A DNA stretch of 64,000 bases from Margaritifera margaritifera (Eukaryota > Mollusca > Bivalvia > Unionida > Margaritiferidae): the NCBI GenBank assembly GCA_029931535.1, contig JAQPZY010001242.1, positions 1,054,001 to 1,118,000 of the forward strand. Reading direction: 5' to 3'. The number at the start of each line of letters is the position of its first letter. The first letter of the stretch is position 1. The notes under the pieces are model-generated. The model did no database searches. It had not been told where the DNA came from and saw nothing but the letters and a program-made list of their open reading frames with translations. Shown here one piece after another: positions 1 through 11,312 of the stretch. Both the position numbers and the translations under genes were made by a program.

Positions 1-100
1 AACAACACAGACCCTGATCTGCTGGCGCATTATGCGCCGGCTAATCAGGGTCTATGTTGTTTGCATTTGGAGCTGAATTATATGTGAGTATATACGGTAA
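1..100 (+). repeat. T-shaped MITE copy A (cut by window start)
   Basis: Holds the second internal hairpin (CAGACCCTGATC to GATTAGGGTC type arms around GCATTATGC) and the right outer repeat ending GTATATACGGTA. The left half lies outside the window. Confidence 0.85.
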
Positions 101-124
101 GCAAAACAGATGAATATTAAAGAT

Positions 125-420
125 CTTGTCATGGTCCATTCTGCAAATGAAAATTGGGAGGGGGTGGATTCGGGGGGGGGGAATTCTCACCTCCACTTGA
201 AAAAAAAAGGGAAAATTCTCTAAATATAGGAGAGATTTAATGAAGAAGGCTAGGGGAGATTTAATGAAGAAGGTTAGGCTAGAGGCTAGGGGAGATTTAA
301 TGAAGAAGGGCTTGCAAATATAATGTAAAATTTTTGCATAATCTGCTCATTTTTAGGCATGATCTTTGAGAAACTAATGTGAATCCTGCAATGACATGTC
401 TTAGAATAAACCCTGCTTTA
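125..420 (+). repeat. Dispersed repeat, paralogous to 44325-44540, with a small tandem expansion
   Basis: Shares GGGAATTCTCACCTCC- and AATCCTGCAAT-type blocks with 44325-44540. Inside, at about 226-312, the segment GGGAGATTTAATGAAGAAGG is repeated three to four times. The copy at 44.4 kb has only one such unit. Confidence 0.6.
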
Positions 421-635
421 CAAAGTGTATTGAATGCAGCTTTTACTAAACATTTAAACACCTTTACCCTGGACTTGTAGAAACTAACTTATTGTATACT
501 TTCAGATAATTATCATGACCACATCATATAAATATCAATAAGCTATGGCACAAGAAGAGGTTTTCTATAATTCAGATACAGAACCCAGTTAATATCATCA
601 TACAAATTGTTTATTTTTAAACTATAAAAGGGAAG

Positions 636-1420
636 TTGTGACTTTATACTATGGACTACAAGATCACACAACAAAACTATATAAATGTGAAGCTGTGAAC
701 TGATACAGTTGACTACATGGTCACACAACAGAACTGTATAAATGTGAAGCTGTGAACTGATACAGTGGACTACAAGATCACACAACAAAACTGTATAAAT
801 GTGAAGCTGTGAACTGATACAGTGTACTACATGGTCACACAAGAGAACTGTATAAATGTGAAGCTGTGAACTGATACAGTGTACTATATGGTCACACAAC
901 AGAACTGTATAAATGTGAAGCTGTGACTTGATACTATGGGCTACAGCAGGTGTCGGCAACCTATGGCCAACGGTGGCACACCAGACTCTTTGGAAAGCGC
1001 CAAGTCTTTGGAATATGACTTGCCTCATGGCACGCAGCACTCACCACAGTACAATACAACTGAGCAGACCTGGCACAGCAGTTCTAAAAGGTTGCCGATG
1101 CCTGGACTACAGGGTCACACAACAAAACTGCATAAACGTAAAGTTGTGACTTGATACTATGGACCACAAGATCACACAACAAAACTAAAAATGTGAAGCT
1201 GTGACTTTATACAATGGACTACAAGGTCACAACCAAACTGCATATATATGAAGTTGTGACTTGATACTATGGACTACAAGATCACACATCAAAACTATAA
1301 ATGTGAAGCTATGACTTGATACTATGGACTACAAGGTCAAACAAAAAAAACAGCATAAATGGGAAGTTGTGACTTGATACCATTGACTACAAGATCACAC
1401 AGCAATACAAACAAATCCTA
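636..1420 (+). repeat. Tandem array, 57-58-bp unit, interrupted by a hAT MITE
   Basis: Units carry GACTACAAGATCACACAAC and AAATGTGAAGCTGTGA, with starts near 653, 711 and 768. The array continues after the insertion at 947-1104. Confidence 0.88.
947..1104. mobile_element. hAT-type MITE, 158 bp
   Basis: The termini are CAGGTGTCGGCAACCT and the complement of CAGGCATCGGCAACCT. They are flanked by 8-bp duplications GGCTACAG (939-946) and GACTACAG (1105-1112), 7 of 8 identical. TIRs starting CAGG with an 8-bp target duplication are characteristic of hAT elements. No coding sequence. Confidence 0.85.
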
Positions 1421-1532
1421 TAAATTGCCACCCCATGCTTTTGGTGGTAAGAGTAGAAAAATTTGTACCATCAATTAATGACCTTGACTTTAAAAATAGG
1501 ACAATTAATTTTCAATACAACACATCTTCAAG

Positions 1533-1792
1533 TAGGGGTGAAACGATTCATCGATATATCGATGCTTCGATACTTTTGCCATATCAATATACGTATAGAT
1601 ACAAGAGGTGAAGAATCGATACAAAATGATACTTACCCTATATAAGTTACTTTATTCTTCAGCAGTCATGAATAATTATTAGTCGTTTGCCTTTTTTTAT
1701 TCTTTAAACTGAGAATCGATAATGTATCATATCGTAGACTGTGTATCGTGAATCGTATCGATATGCAGCACTGGTGTATCGTTTCACCCCTA
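1533..1792. mobile_element. hAT-type MITE, 260 bp
   Basis: Inverted ends TAGGGGTGAAACGAT / ATCGTTTCACCCCTA are flanked by TCTTCAAG (1525-1532) and CCTTCAAG (1793-1800), 7 of 8 identical. The interior is rich in ATCGAT and TATCGATA words. No coding sequence. Confidence 0.87.
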
Positions 1793-1970
1793 CCTTCAAG
1801 TATGTCATAATATGCTTCTGCACTAGGCTGCATCAAATTTATAATCAGAGTAGACATACAAATTTCAGTGTTGAAAATTTGTGACAAATACATTAGTCAT
1901 GAATCAGAACACTACTTAGTTTAATTCCTTTTTTTTCTTCAAATGCACATTGCTTAAGAGTTATTAGTAA

Positions 1971-2197
1971 TTTGGTTTGGTGTTTTACATCATACTGAAG
2001 CAACACAAGTAGGATATTTAGTTCCAATGCAACTGGAATAAAGTGTATTGCCCGTGGTAACACACCATGGTAACCAAGTGTATTGTCCATTGTAACACAC
2101 CATGGTAACAAATCCTGGCTAATCAAACTGTATGATTCAAACCCACGCTCTTTCTGTCATGATTCTGGCATGCTTAGCACTGAGACACTGCAGCTCC
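1971..2197 (-). mobile_element. tRNA-derived SINE
   Basis: Read on the minus strand, a tRNA-like head (GGAGCTGCAGTGTCTCAGTG, then GGGTTTGAATCA as B box) is followed by the body with a CTTTATTCCAGTTGCA-type segment and a TTAAA..CCAAACCAAA tail. The middle carries a small CCATGGTAAC duplication. Confidence 0.75.
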
Positions 2198-3060
2198 TAT
2201 ATCCATTAGTTGCCTCTTACAACATGTGGTTGGGTGCATCAGCCTATTCAACATCCACAAGCCTTCTGGGGGTAAAGTTTTTAAGCAGACACAGACAAAT
2301 ATAATTTGACCTCTGACTCTGACCTTGAAAATGTGACCATAAATGTACCAACTACCAAGGAATGCAAACTCTACTGATGTAGCAGAACCCCAATAAAGTG
2401 TTATTCCCTATCTAAAAAAGAGCTTTCAAGTTTCTTAGCAAACACCAAAACTAAAATACTGCTGGCCTGTAACTTGGACCTTGAAAACACATGTACATGG
2501 ATAACCTCGTAATAGTAATGAGTAGCATGCAAAGCAAGTTTCATATTTTCTTCTTAAATGACTTACAAGTTGCAATAATTTTAAAATAAGGTTTGTGTGA
2601 TGGATGGATGGATGGTTGGCAGAATGGAGAAACAACGGTGAAAGTGTGATTTCTGTGTCCTGCAACTATAAACTACAAAAGTTATTGATAAAGCTATACA
2701 ATTTGTAAGAAAATTGATTCATCAGGACAAGATTTCCAATTGATTGACAATGTTTGAGTGAAACTGTTTAAAACAAAGATAACAATCCTTCAGATACTGA
2801 AAAACTGGCCTGAAAAGTACCAGGTAAGTCAGTGTTCCCGATCATGTTCAATCAAGCTGGATTGTTACCATAAGAGTATAGCCATTGAATTATATCAGTA
2901 CAACCAAAAACCAACATAGATGAACATGTATAATGCTCCTAGGTCTGGAGAGTGGACAGACAGAAATGATATGCTCCACCTTATGGATGGCTTTTAAAAA
3001 AAAGGAAGAATCCTTAAAATATAGTCAAATTCTTTTTATTAAACTGCATTCTTAAAGAAA
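2198..3060. other. No gene or recognisable element
   Basis: AT-rich intronic-type sequence. The only pattern is a short GATG repeat near 2600. No conserved coding segment was seen on either strand. Confidence 0.5.
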
Positions 3061-3187
3061 GTACAAGATTTTCTCTCATGGCATATGGGACATTATCAAA
3101 AAGTACAAGATTTTCTCTCATGGCATATGGGACATTATCAAAAAGTACAAGATTTTCTCTCATGGCATATGGGACATTATCAAAAAG
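3061..3187 (+). repeat. 42-bp tandem repeat, three near-perfect units
   Basis: Units begin GTACAAGATTTTCTCTCATG at 3061, 3103 and 3145 and are practically identical. The unit length is a multiple of three, which keeps a spurious minus-strand frame open. Confidence 0.93.
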
Positions 3188-3445
3188 CTTCATAGAGTTG
3201 ACATCAAAAACTTTTGTCTTGCAGTGTTTTAAGCCAATAAAAACTTTATAACAAGCACCACTTGTCAGTGGGCACTGGCAAGGCACACGCTCTGGTCAAG
3301 GTTCACCTTTCAGGTGGTAAGCATGGGTCTGGTATGTGTGTGTATCCTATATGGGACAAATGCAATACCACCTCATCTCCGGCCTTTGGTCTCAAATTTG
3401 GTTTACAATTATCTACAAACCGAGTTCTTCGTTTTCGGAAAAAAG

Positions 3446-3474
3446 TAACCCGAGTATAAAGCGAGTATATATGG
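3446..3474 (+). repeat. Possible solo right end of the T-shaped MITE
   Basis: GAGTATAAAGCGAGTATATA followed by TGGTA resembles the outer arm of the T-shaped family, but no hairpins or left arm adjoin it. Confidence 0.35.
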
Positions 3475-3511
3475 TACATGTCCATGCCTATTCTTCCAGA
3501 AAAAAACAACA

Positions 3512-4870
3512 GCCAAGTCCTTCAAAGTGACTGACACTCTACTAGTCAAAAAGAATTTGAAGGAATTTACAAGAAATCCATTTCTTCCTTCTTTCTATCA
3601 TTTTTAACTGCTGAGTATTGAAACCATCTCAGATATTCTTGAGAAACTCCCACATACCAATTTGGTAACAAAAATATTTTCTTATCGTTTGATTTTTTAA
3701 TATGTTCACAATATAAGTGTAGTACAAAATTCTTTGTCATGGGTTTTGACCTTGAACCTGATATCATGAAGAGAAGATCAATGAACTTGTCTCTGATACT
3801 GTCAAGATTCCCACATGCTAAATTTGATTTGATTACTAGTAAACCCATAACTGATTAAATCTATAATTAACATATCATTTTTTTCAAGAAAAAAAATTCC
3901 AAGTTATGGGGTTGGCATCATTCAAGGTATTCTTCAGATATATCCATAAAGTGGGTTTCATAAAAATCCATTCAATCTCAGATTCAGTCATCTAGGCACT
4001 CAGTCACATCATTCTGCACCTAACGACCCCCAATGCTGGTGAAAATGAGAATACCGGTAGTTACAGGTAAGTCCTAATACTGATGCTTCAAATACTGGAT
4101 ACAAGCTTGATAATACAAATGGTTCCAAACATTCAAATATTTTGTTAGCCATTTACTAGAGGGTTCTAGACTCTTTGATGGAGCTGCAGTGTCTCAATGG
4201 TTAACGTGCCAGACTCCCGAACAAAAAGGTGCTGGTTCGAATCCTACCACTGGACCAGACTGGGTCATCTACCGTGGTGTGTCCTTGGGCAAGGTACTTT
4301 ACTCCAACTGCCTCGGCACTAAATAACCTACTTGTGTTGCTATGCCATAAAGCACCAAACAAAAAATTAGACCTTTTGATAAACTGACTCTTCCATAAGT
4401 ATATAACAGGATTATAGGAGACGAAGTTAGTAAATTGCCATTTTCATACATATACAGCAATGTTCTCAGAATGGTATTCACATTCACAGTAAGTTGTCAA
4501 AGATCTGGGTGTCATTTTAATTTAGTGATTTTGTTTTCCCCCTAATAAATGTCATCCATTGAAGAGGAGAGTCAATAATAGATTTTCATGATGGCTGCAA
4601 GTCTTTTAACAAGTCTTTTAGTGAAAATCCCATGCTGATATAACCAACCATTCAGAAGAAGTAGTGATGACAAAATTTTCAAGATAGCCACCATGGCGGC
4701 TATGTTGGATGTAAGATCGGCGCCACTTTCATTTAGGACCATTTACATGTCTAAAGAAGTCTTTTACCGACAATCTCATCTTAATATGACCATCCATTCA
4801 GATGAAGTTATGAAAAGATTTTCAAGATGGCCACTGTGGCTGCCATATTTATTCATGACCAGCTAGACCT
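3512..4870 (+). repeat. Composite dispersed repeat: head, middle block and about 140-bp tandem monomers
   Basis: The head (near 3512-3720) matches the start of the elements at 8605, 38460, 40632, 54149 and 61926 (for example TTGAAACCATCTCAGATATT). The middle block 3745-3990 matches 42050-42230. Monomers with TTTTCAAGATGGCC and ACCATTTTCATTTAGGA follow from about 4560. A SINE sits at 4180-4368. Confidence 0.7.
4180..4368 (+). mobile_element. tRNA-derived SINE
   Basis: The head reads GGAGCTGCAGTGTCTCAATG, the B box GGTTCGAATCC, then the body GTGTGTCCTTGGGCAAGGTA and the tail CCATAAAGCACCAAACAAA. Confidence 0.88.
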
Positions 4871-5167
4871 CGAGATAAGAATTTTTGGAGGAGTAGCTAA
4901 AAAGTATTGATTTCCAATTAGAAATTATTTTTTAATGGTTTTCAGTTATTGAGAAGGTATGTGTACCTTCACTAAAAATGAAAATTTTTCATGGGAAAGG
5001 GAACACATTAAAAACAAGTCTCTTTGCAGACAACTAAGCTTTATTTTTGCAAAACAAGTATGTCTCATCAGGTACCAGAAGGTAGGACAAAAGTAGGCCC
5101 ATCATATCACTTACACATTTAGTGTAGCGTTCGACTAAAGTAAGTACAAGTCACTTTATTATTACAA
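4871..5167. other. No gene or recognisable element
   Basis: Nothing beyond AT-rich sequence is seen on either strand. Confidence 0.5.
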
Positions 5168-5388
5168 CACCACATGTACTCGCTTGTAAGCCAAGTCCAA
5201 CTGCAAACTGCACAGACCCAGATCTGCCATCGCACAATGCGCCAGCAGATCTGGGTCTCTGCAGTTTGTTAGGAGTAGTCAGGAAAACAAACAACATAAA
5301 CTCTGATATGCCGTCACATTATGCCACAGCAGATCAGGGTCTCTGTTGTTTGCAGTTGGACTCAACTTATAAGCAAGTACATACAGTA
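5168..5388 (+). repeat. T-shaped MITE copy B
   Basis: The outer inverted repeat runs from ATGTACTCGCTTGTAAG to CTTATAAGCAAGTACATACA. It encloses hairpin 1 (arms CCCAGATCTGC / GCAGATCTGGG) and hairpin 2 (arms read TCTGATATGCC / GCAGATCAGGG, partly decayed). Hairpin 1 precedes hairpin 2. Confidence 0.88.
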
Positions 5389-6309
5389 CAGGTTTGTAGT
5401 ACAATTTGGGCACTGTAATTACAACGTATAGAGAAAATTTTTATTTCCAAACAAGAATTTAAGAATAATGGTTCTTAAACCTAAATAATGCTATCAAAAT
5501 TTTGTATCTTGTATTGTAAATCCATTATAAACAGAGAATATACATGGATAGTAAGCTGAATAAATACAGAACAAGTTTCATTCATGTGTATCTCAACTTG
5601 ATCTCCACTTTTTACAATTCTTTTGAAAAGCTAGAAATGTGTTCCTAGAACATTGCTTAAAAATTAACTTAACTGCAAAACCTAATCAAGGTGTGACAGA
5701 CAGACAGATGGACAGTGGTAACACTGTATACCCTACTACTGTTGTGGTGAAATTTTTTTAAAAACTACAAATCTGTAATACTGACACACAGCGATATAGA
5801 CAATTACCATCTACCCTACATGTACATGTACCTTACACATACATCAACTTGCAATCAGGTTATCAGAGAGAACTTTTCAAAGCTGATTAGGGTATCAACC
5901 AAAAGGTATATAAGTCATGCACAAAGTAACCAAAAATGCTGGAGCAGCAAAGAAATTTTAGTGTTCATTAGGATAATAAATTCTTCCAATCTCTGTAAGT
6001 TTACAAAGCCCCAGGGTTTGTGTGATAAACAATAACCACAGAGTAAACTCTGAACTCCACAAGGACAAAACTCAGCATGAATAAATACACAGCCAGTAGA
6101 CCCCCATGAAGAATGCCAGCAGACTGCTAAAGAGATTACTAACCCACACCAGTTATATTAGCCCTGATCATTGCTCACACAGTGATTTTGGTAACTCATG
6201 TCCTTCGTAAATATTTCAAGTAATATGTGTCCTAAAGAATTCATTTATATTGACATAGTATTAAATATTAAACTTCAACATTACAAGTATGTAGGTTTTT
6301 TTTGGGGGG
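5389..6309. other. No gene or recognisable element
   Basis: AT-rich sequence with short open frames only. No splice-bounded coding segment was recognised. Confidence 0.5.
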
Positions 6310-6502
6310 GGACTATCACCTTTTGCAACTTTGGACATTGCTAATGCCAACAGAGACATGGGTGGAGATCAACTAATGAAAAGATGAAGACATATTTTTT
6401 TATTTTTTTTCTGAGGATAAAGTATGCACAGGGTCAATATTTGGGGGACATAGAACACAAAATTTCAGGAAACCCACGAGCCCGTACTCTATGTGCAACA
6501 CT
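6310..6502 (+). mobile_element. Fragment of the CAGTGTTGCACATAG hAT-like family
   Basis: Matches 41850-42046 (ACTTTGGACA, TGCCAACAGAGACAT and a GGGGGACA block) and ends at CTATGTGCAACACT, the family terminus. The other end is missing. Confidence 0.7.
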
Positions 6503-6584
6503 GCAATGGGTGCATCCGAAGGGCTCTGCTCTGCAGAGCCTTAAACAGAAGAACCTCTGTTGCAAAACCAAAGTTTGGAGAAGA

Positions 6585-7190
6585 TGAGCATTCAGGAGCC
6601 ATAACTCTTCCCAATGATGATGTGGAATCATGGAAATCCAACTAATTCCAAGTCTCGTCAATATAAAGATACATGATAACTTTGGTTGAAATCAAACATT
6701 CCTGCCAAAATGTATGGTGCAAAATGCAAAGAAAAGGAGAATGCGCATTCAGGAGCCCAAACTCTCCTAAATGATAATGTGGAATGCTTGAAATTAAACT
6801 CATTGCTGCATGCCAAATTTGGTTGATATCCCACAATGCTTAAAAATGCTATGCTGTGGAAACCTAAGTAAAGAGGATATACAATCAGGGGCCATAACTC
6901 CTGAAAATGATGTTGTGGAACACTGGAATCAAACTCATTCAAAGACTCATCAATATAGTGCTGCATGCCAAATCTGGTTGAATCCAACAAAGCTTAGGAA
7001 GGTTTGCTGTGAAAACGAAAGCCAGTAATGAGCAATCAGAGGTTATAACTCCTGTAAATAATACTCTGGAAATCAAAATCACTCAAGGTCTCATCAATCT
7101 GAAGCCACATGCCAAACTTGGTTGAAATCCATCAAATTTTGGTGATGTTTTCTTGAGGAAACCAAAGGCAAGAGGTCGAGCATTGGGTGA
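6585..7190 (+). repeat. Tandem array, about 145-bp unit, four diverged copies
   Basis: Units share GAGCATTCAGGAGCCATAAC-like starts near 6588, 6745, 6885 and 7030, followed by GTGGAAT..TGGAAAT, CTCATCAAT and GCCAAA.TTGGTTGA blocks. Confidence 0.8.
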
Positions 7191-7764
7191 CATAGATCTT
7201 CTAAATGAGACCAATATCACAGTGGATTTTAGGAAAAGTTATAGTTGTGTAATAAATCAGAAAATATATGGTATATTATCAAATATTTACAAAAATTTCT
7301 GAAGAAAAAATGAAAAGATGATTATTTTGAATTTAGACTTACAAAGCATTCATATCTGTATTCCATGTGAGGATCAGCACAACTATCTGCCTGCTACAGA
7401 AGTAATGTTAGATGACAAGGTGTCACATGTGTGCCATATTAGTTAAAGAACCTGTAGGCCAGTGGTAACTGTTGGGGTCTATGTTAGGCAGGAAGATGGT
7501 CATAGTCATTTCAAGTGAAGAAGCAAGTGGCCATGTCATACAAAATCATATGGTCATGTGAAATTAAGTCCCCATGTGGTCAGGTGACCTATAGCAAGTA
7601 AAGCTGTTGGGGAACATATATAAAACCCTTAGTTAGTAAATACAGTAACTCCTCCCCCACTAAGTTTATCTATTTGTCATAATCTGTCAATCTGTGAATG
7701 TTCAATATGAAACTTTAAGCTAGAACCAAATATAAGAGCAAGTCGGTAAGTTATGCAGTTGAGG
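7191..7764. other. No gene or recognisable element
   Basis: AT-rich sequence. Only short GGTCATGTGA-like words recur near 7500-7590. Confidence 0.45.
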
Positions 7765-7772
7765 TCTGTTAG

Positions 7773-7918
7773 CAGTGGCATAACTTCAAATTCTGGGCCC
7801 ACCGCAAACATTTTGAGTGGGCCCCCATCAAATTAATGTAAAGCAGGATTTTGGGCCCCCTCTTTGCACCCCACCCCCCTGCATTGCGGTGGCTGAAGGG
7901 ATAGCAGTTACACTCCTG
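7773..7918. mobile_element. hAT-type MITE, 146 bp
   Basis: Ends CAGTGGCATAACT and the complement of CAGGAGTGTAACT form imperfect TIRs. Flanking 8-mers TCTGTTAG (7765-7772) and TCTTTTAG (7919-7926) match at 7 of 8. The interior is rich in GGGCCC. No coding sequence. Confidence 0.75.
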
Positions 7919-8380
7919 TCTTTTAGTTCAAATTGGTGTGGAGTTAAAGTTAATTCAGTAATAGTGTCCAGTTCAGTTCAGTACAGTGATGACCATGAAT
8001 TAAGTCTTCTGTTGTATCAAGGTGACATAAAGGAGTTTCAATATGTTGCAAAATGTACACATGGTCAAATTATATAGATTAAACATGTTGACTAAGTGAA
8101 ACTATATTTGAATTCCCTAAGGAGAGCATAAGGTGGACAGTGTAGTGCGTACATAATCATAAATTTGTTGGAATCAGTGTGTCATTAACTAAAATGCAGT
8201 TTTATGAAATATTTTCCCCCCTGCATACACACACACGCATCCAACCTTTCCATGTGATACATGGTGGAACCATATCTGGGTAGCTGGTCTAGACTAGCCA
8301 TATAATTGTGCATATGATATAATATGATGTACCCTACTGAATGTGACCAGAACAAACTTAAACACAAAACTCTGACATTA

Positions 8381-8553
8381 AGCCACAGTGGTTCAGTGGT
8401 TAGCATGCAGGACAGGTGTGAGTTCAAATCCTCCACAGACCACGCTAGGTTAGCTGCCATGGTGGGTCTCTGGGTAAGGCACTTTATTCCAATTGTATAG
8501 CATGATATACCCTTTTGTGTGCTGATGTACCATTAAACATCAATCAAACAAAA
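8381..8553 (+). mobile_element. tRNA-derived SINE (diverged)
   Basis: A box AGTGGTTCAGTGGTTAGCAT, B box GAGTTCAAATCC, body CTCTGGGTAAGGCACTTTAT and tail ATTAAACATCAATCAAACAA. Confidence 0.8.
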
Positions 8554-8604
8554 TTAATGTTGATACTGCCAACAGTAACTGCTACAGCTGCCACCAGAAA
8601 AGTA

Positions 8605-10590
8605 ACAAGAATCCCTTGAAGGGACTGATCCTCAACTGGGTGAAAAGAATTTCCAGGAATTCAAGATAAGACCATTGCTTCCTTTTAAGTGTCGAGTATT
8701 GAAACCATCTCTGATATTCTTCAGCGATAACAAGATATTCAAATTAGCTGTTGTGGTACACATATTGGATGTCAGATTGGCACCATTTTCATTTAGGACA
8801 AAGTAGACATCATTAGAAATCTTTTGGTAAAACCCCATGTCATATTGATCATCCATTCATGGGTAGTAGAGACAACAACATTTTTAAGACAGCTGTCATG
8901 GCAGCCATACTGGATGTACGACTGGCACCATTTTCATTTAGTACTTGGTGAAAACCCTATTTAATAATGATCATCCATTCAGGGGGAGTAGTGACAACAA
9001 GATTTTTAAGACAGTCATGGCAGCCATACTGGATGTATGACTGACACCATTTTTATTTAGGACCAACTAGATATCATAAGAAGTCTCCTGGTGAAAACCA
9101 CCATGCTGATATAGCCATTCATTTGGAGAGGAGTAGAGCTAACAATATTTCATGATAAGACTTTCCATTCAGGAGGATAAGCAATAACAAGATTTTCAAG
9201 ATGACTGCTGTGGCAGCCATATTAAACATCAGATTAATACCATTTTCATTTAATTCATTAACCCCTGGAGATTCTTTTCATTTTCGCCTGAAATGGGGGT
9301 AGGAAACGCATTTTTGGGGTTACTTCTGAATGCAGCAAAACACATCTGCTTAAGAAAGTTTTTCGTTTAGCCGGATGCTTAGGTGTATCAGAAACATTGT
9401 TTTTGATTGGCTATTACGCTCGCGCATGTGCAGAAGGGTAAAATTTGAACTTCTTTTTTTTTTTTTTTTTTGTATTAGATCCCCGATTTTTGTGTCCTGG
9501 ACCCTTTTTGCTCCAAATCTCAAACTTATCCTACTTTTTGCAAAGGTTCATCTGTCTGTGTGCAGTTCGGACCGGTCTGCTTTAGATCTAAGGCCAAAAA
9601 GTCTAAAATCCGGACACAAACTCCGGTTCCGGAACTGGCAATTTTTGACCTATAAAAAATCGGTCTCAAAAACTGCATTTTTTCGCTGTATTTTTTAATG
9701 CGAGTAGAAAGTTGACATTATTTGGTATCATTGTAGAGCTACATCTGTCTACTTTCCTGAAATACCATCCACTTTAGTGTATCCTAAATGATGTTCACGT
9801 TACAGAGCTCGGAAGTAGGGTACAACCTCAGGACGCGTAAACGTGGCGCAAGGGGTTAATGAGTTAAGACCAACTGGACATCATAAGAAATCTTCTGGTG
9901 AAAACCCCACATCAATATGACTTTCTGTTCAAGTTGAGTTGTGATAACAAGATTTTTAAGATGGATGCCATGGTGGCGATATTGAATGTCAGATAAGCAC
10001 CATTTTTATTTTGGGCCAGCTAGACATCATAAGTAGTACATATGTATATTAGTGAAAACCCCTTTTTGATATGACCATCCATTCAGGAGGAGTAGCGATA
10101 AACTTTTCAAGATGGCCGCAGTGGCGGTTATATTGGATGTCAGATCGGCACCATTTTTATCTAATAGCAACTAGACATCATAGTAAGTCATTTAGTGAAA
10201 AACCCATGTTGATATGACCATCCATGTAGGAGGAGTAGTGATAACAAGATTTTCAGTATGGCTGCCATGGTGGCCATATTGGACATCAGATCTGCACCAT
10301 TTTCATTTAGAATCAACCAGACATCATAAGTCTTTTAGTGAGAACACCATGTTGATATGACCATCCATTCAGAAATAGAGATAACAAGATTTTCAAGATG
10401 GCTGCTGTGGTGGCCATATTGGATTCCAAGCAGCACCATTTTCATTTTAGGACCAACTAGACCGTGGGATGAATGTGTGTGTAAAGTGTCAAGGCAATCC
10501 TCCAAGCAGTTTAGAAGGAATAGCAATAACAAACTTGTGCTAATGGACTGACAGACACTGGACAACAGACCATAAGCTCTGTGACCAGTA
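8605..10590 (+). repeat. Composite repeat with conserved head, about ten 140-bp monomers and tail
   Basis: It begins AATCCCTTGAAGGGACTGAT and ends GACCAGTAGAGCTAAAAA. Monomers carry ATGGCTGCCATGGTGGCCAT, a CACCATTTTCATTTAGGACC block and a GACATCATAAGAAGTCTT block, spaced about 140-145 bp apart (for example AGGAGGAGTAG at 10086 and 10229). The head contains TCTACTGG-type sequence complementary to the tail. A TTAA element interrupts it at 9254-9863. Confidence 0.82.
9254..9863. mobile_element. TTAA-flanked non-autonomous element, 610 bp (piggyBac- or Kolobok-like)
   Basis: Inverted ends TTCATTAACCCCTGG and the complement of CTCATTAACCCCTTG are flanked by TTAA at 9250-9253 and 9864-9867. The surrounding monomer normally reads CATTTTCATTTAGGACCAAC, so the empty site CATTTAAGACCAAC is directly inferable. 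No transposase frame is present. Confidence 0.85.
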
Positions 10591-10663
10591 GAGCTAAAAA
10601 CTGTGCCTTGCTATTTGCTGACACTTTGGAGACAAAAATAGATTTCTGCTACTATCTGCTTAC

Positions 10664-10741
10664 CTCTTTCAACATTTTGAGGGCTTCCACATATTCCTTT
10701 TCATTTTTATATAATTCCTCCACTATATGATACCGGCTGTC
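10664..10741 (-). CDS. Internal exon: start of a Dbl-homology (RhoGEF) domain
   Basis: On the minus strand a 26-codon, phase-0 exon is bounded by an acceptor (TTTACAG before 10741) and a donor (GTAAGCAG after 10664). It reads DSRYHIVEELYKNEKEYVEA followed by LKMLKE. This matches the first helix (CR1) of Dbl-homology domains, whose usual pattern is R..I..EL..TE..YV..L. Such domains load GTP onto Rho-family GTPases at the membrane or cytoskeleton. Only this slice of the domain is in the window. I found no following DH or PH exon between here and position 1, so the remainder should lie further to the left. The exon sits about 75 bp from the tail of a repeat array. It is phase-compatible with the long exon at 58959-61121, and I infer one gene. 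The RhoGEF subtype (ARHGEF17-like is one possibility) cannot be fixed from 26 residues. Confidence 0.82.
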
Positions 10742-11072
10742 CTGTAAATGGAAGAATATTTTAATAGTTAGGGCATGAAGTAAAGACTGCTTAAAATCAG
10801 TTTCAACATGAAAATGGTGTAATCTATAACCCCCCACCAATTGTGTTAGGAGACAGATGACATGTTACAGGGAGTGATAGGCATTATGTGCGTGCACTTG
10901 TTTAATTTGGGTCAATGCATTATTGATTAATTCTGCTTCTCGTGACATGTGGATGGGTAACAACAAAAGTAAGAGTCAGGCACATAAACACCCCTAGTGT
11001 AAATATATGTACCAAATTTAACAGACATATCTTTGCCAATGTGTTACCTATCATTGATTAATATATACTGTA
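10742..11072. other. Intron sequence upstream of the DH exon
   Basis: Minus-strand intron preceding the exon at 10664-10741. The acceptor is preceded by a modest T-rich tract. No other feature is seen. Confidence 0.6.
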
Positions 11073-11292
11073 TACCATCTATACTCGCTTATAAGTTGAG
11101 TCCAACTGCAAACTGCACAGACCCAGATCTGCCGCCGCATAATGTGCAGGCAGATCTAGGTCTATGCAATTTGTTACAAGTAATCAGTACATGAAACAAC
11201 ACAGACCTGATCTGCCGGCACATTATGTGATGGCAGATCTGAGTCAATGTTGTTTGCAGTTGGACTCGACTTATAAGCGAGTATATACAGTA
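11073..11292 (+). repeat. T-shaped MITE copy C
   Basis: A full-length copy. The outer arms are the ACTCGCTTATAAG / CTTATAAGCGAGT pair continued by GAGTCCAACTGCAAAC / GTTTGCAGTTGGACTC. Two internal hairpins have apexes GCATAATG and GCATTATG (here CACATTATGTG). Confidence 0.9.
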
Positions 11293-11312
11293 ACTGTTGG
11301 GGGAAATGATTG

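Noticed and set aside
543..1040. 165-codon minus-strand frame with repeated peptides
   Set aside because: It is a translation of the 57-58-bp tandem array and runs into the hAT MITE. There is no domain or codon bias.
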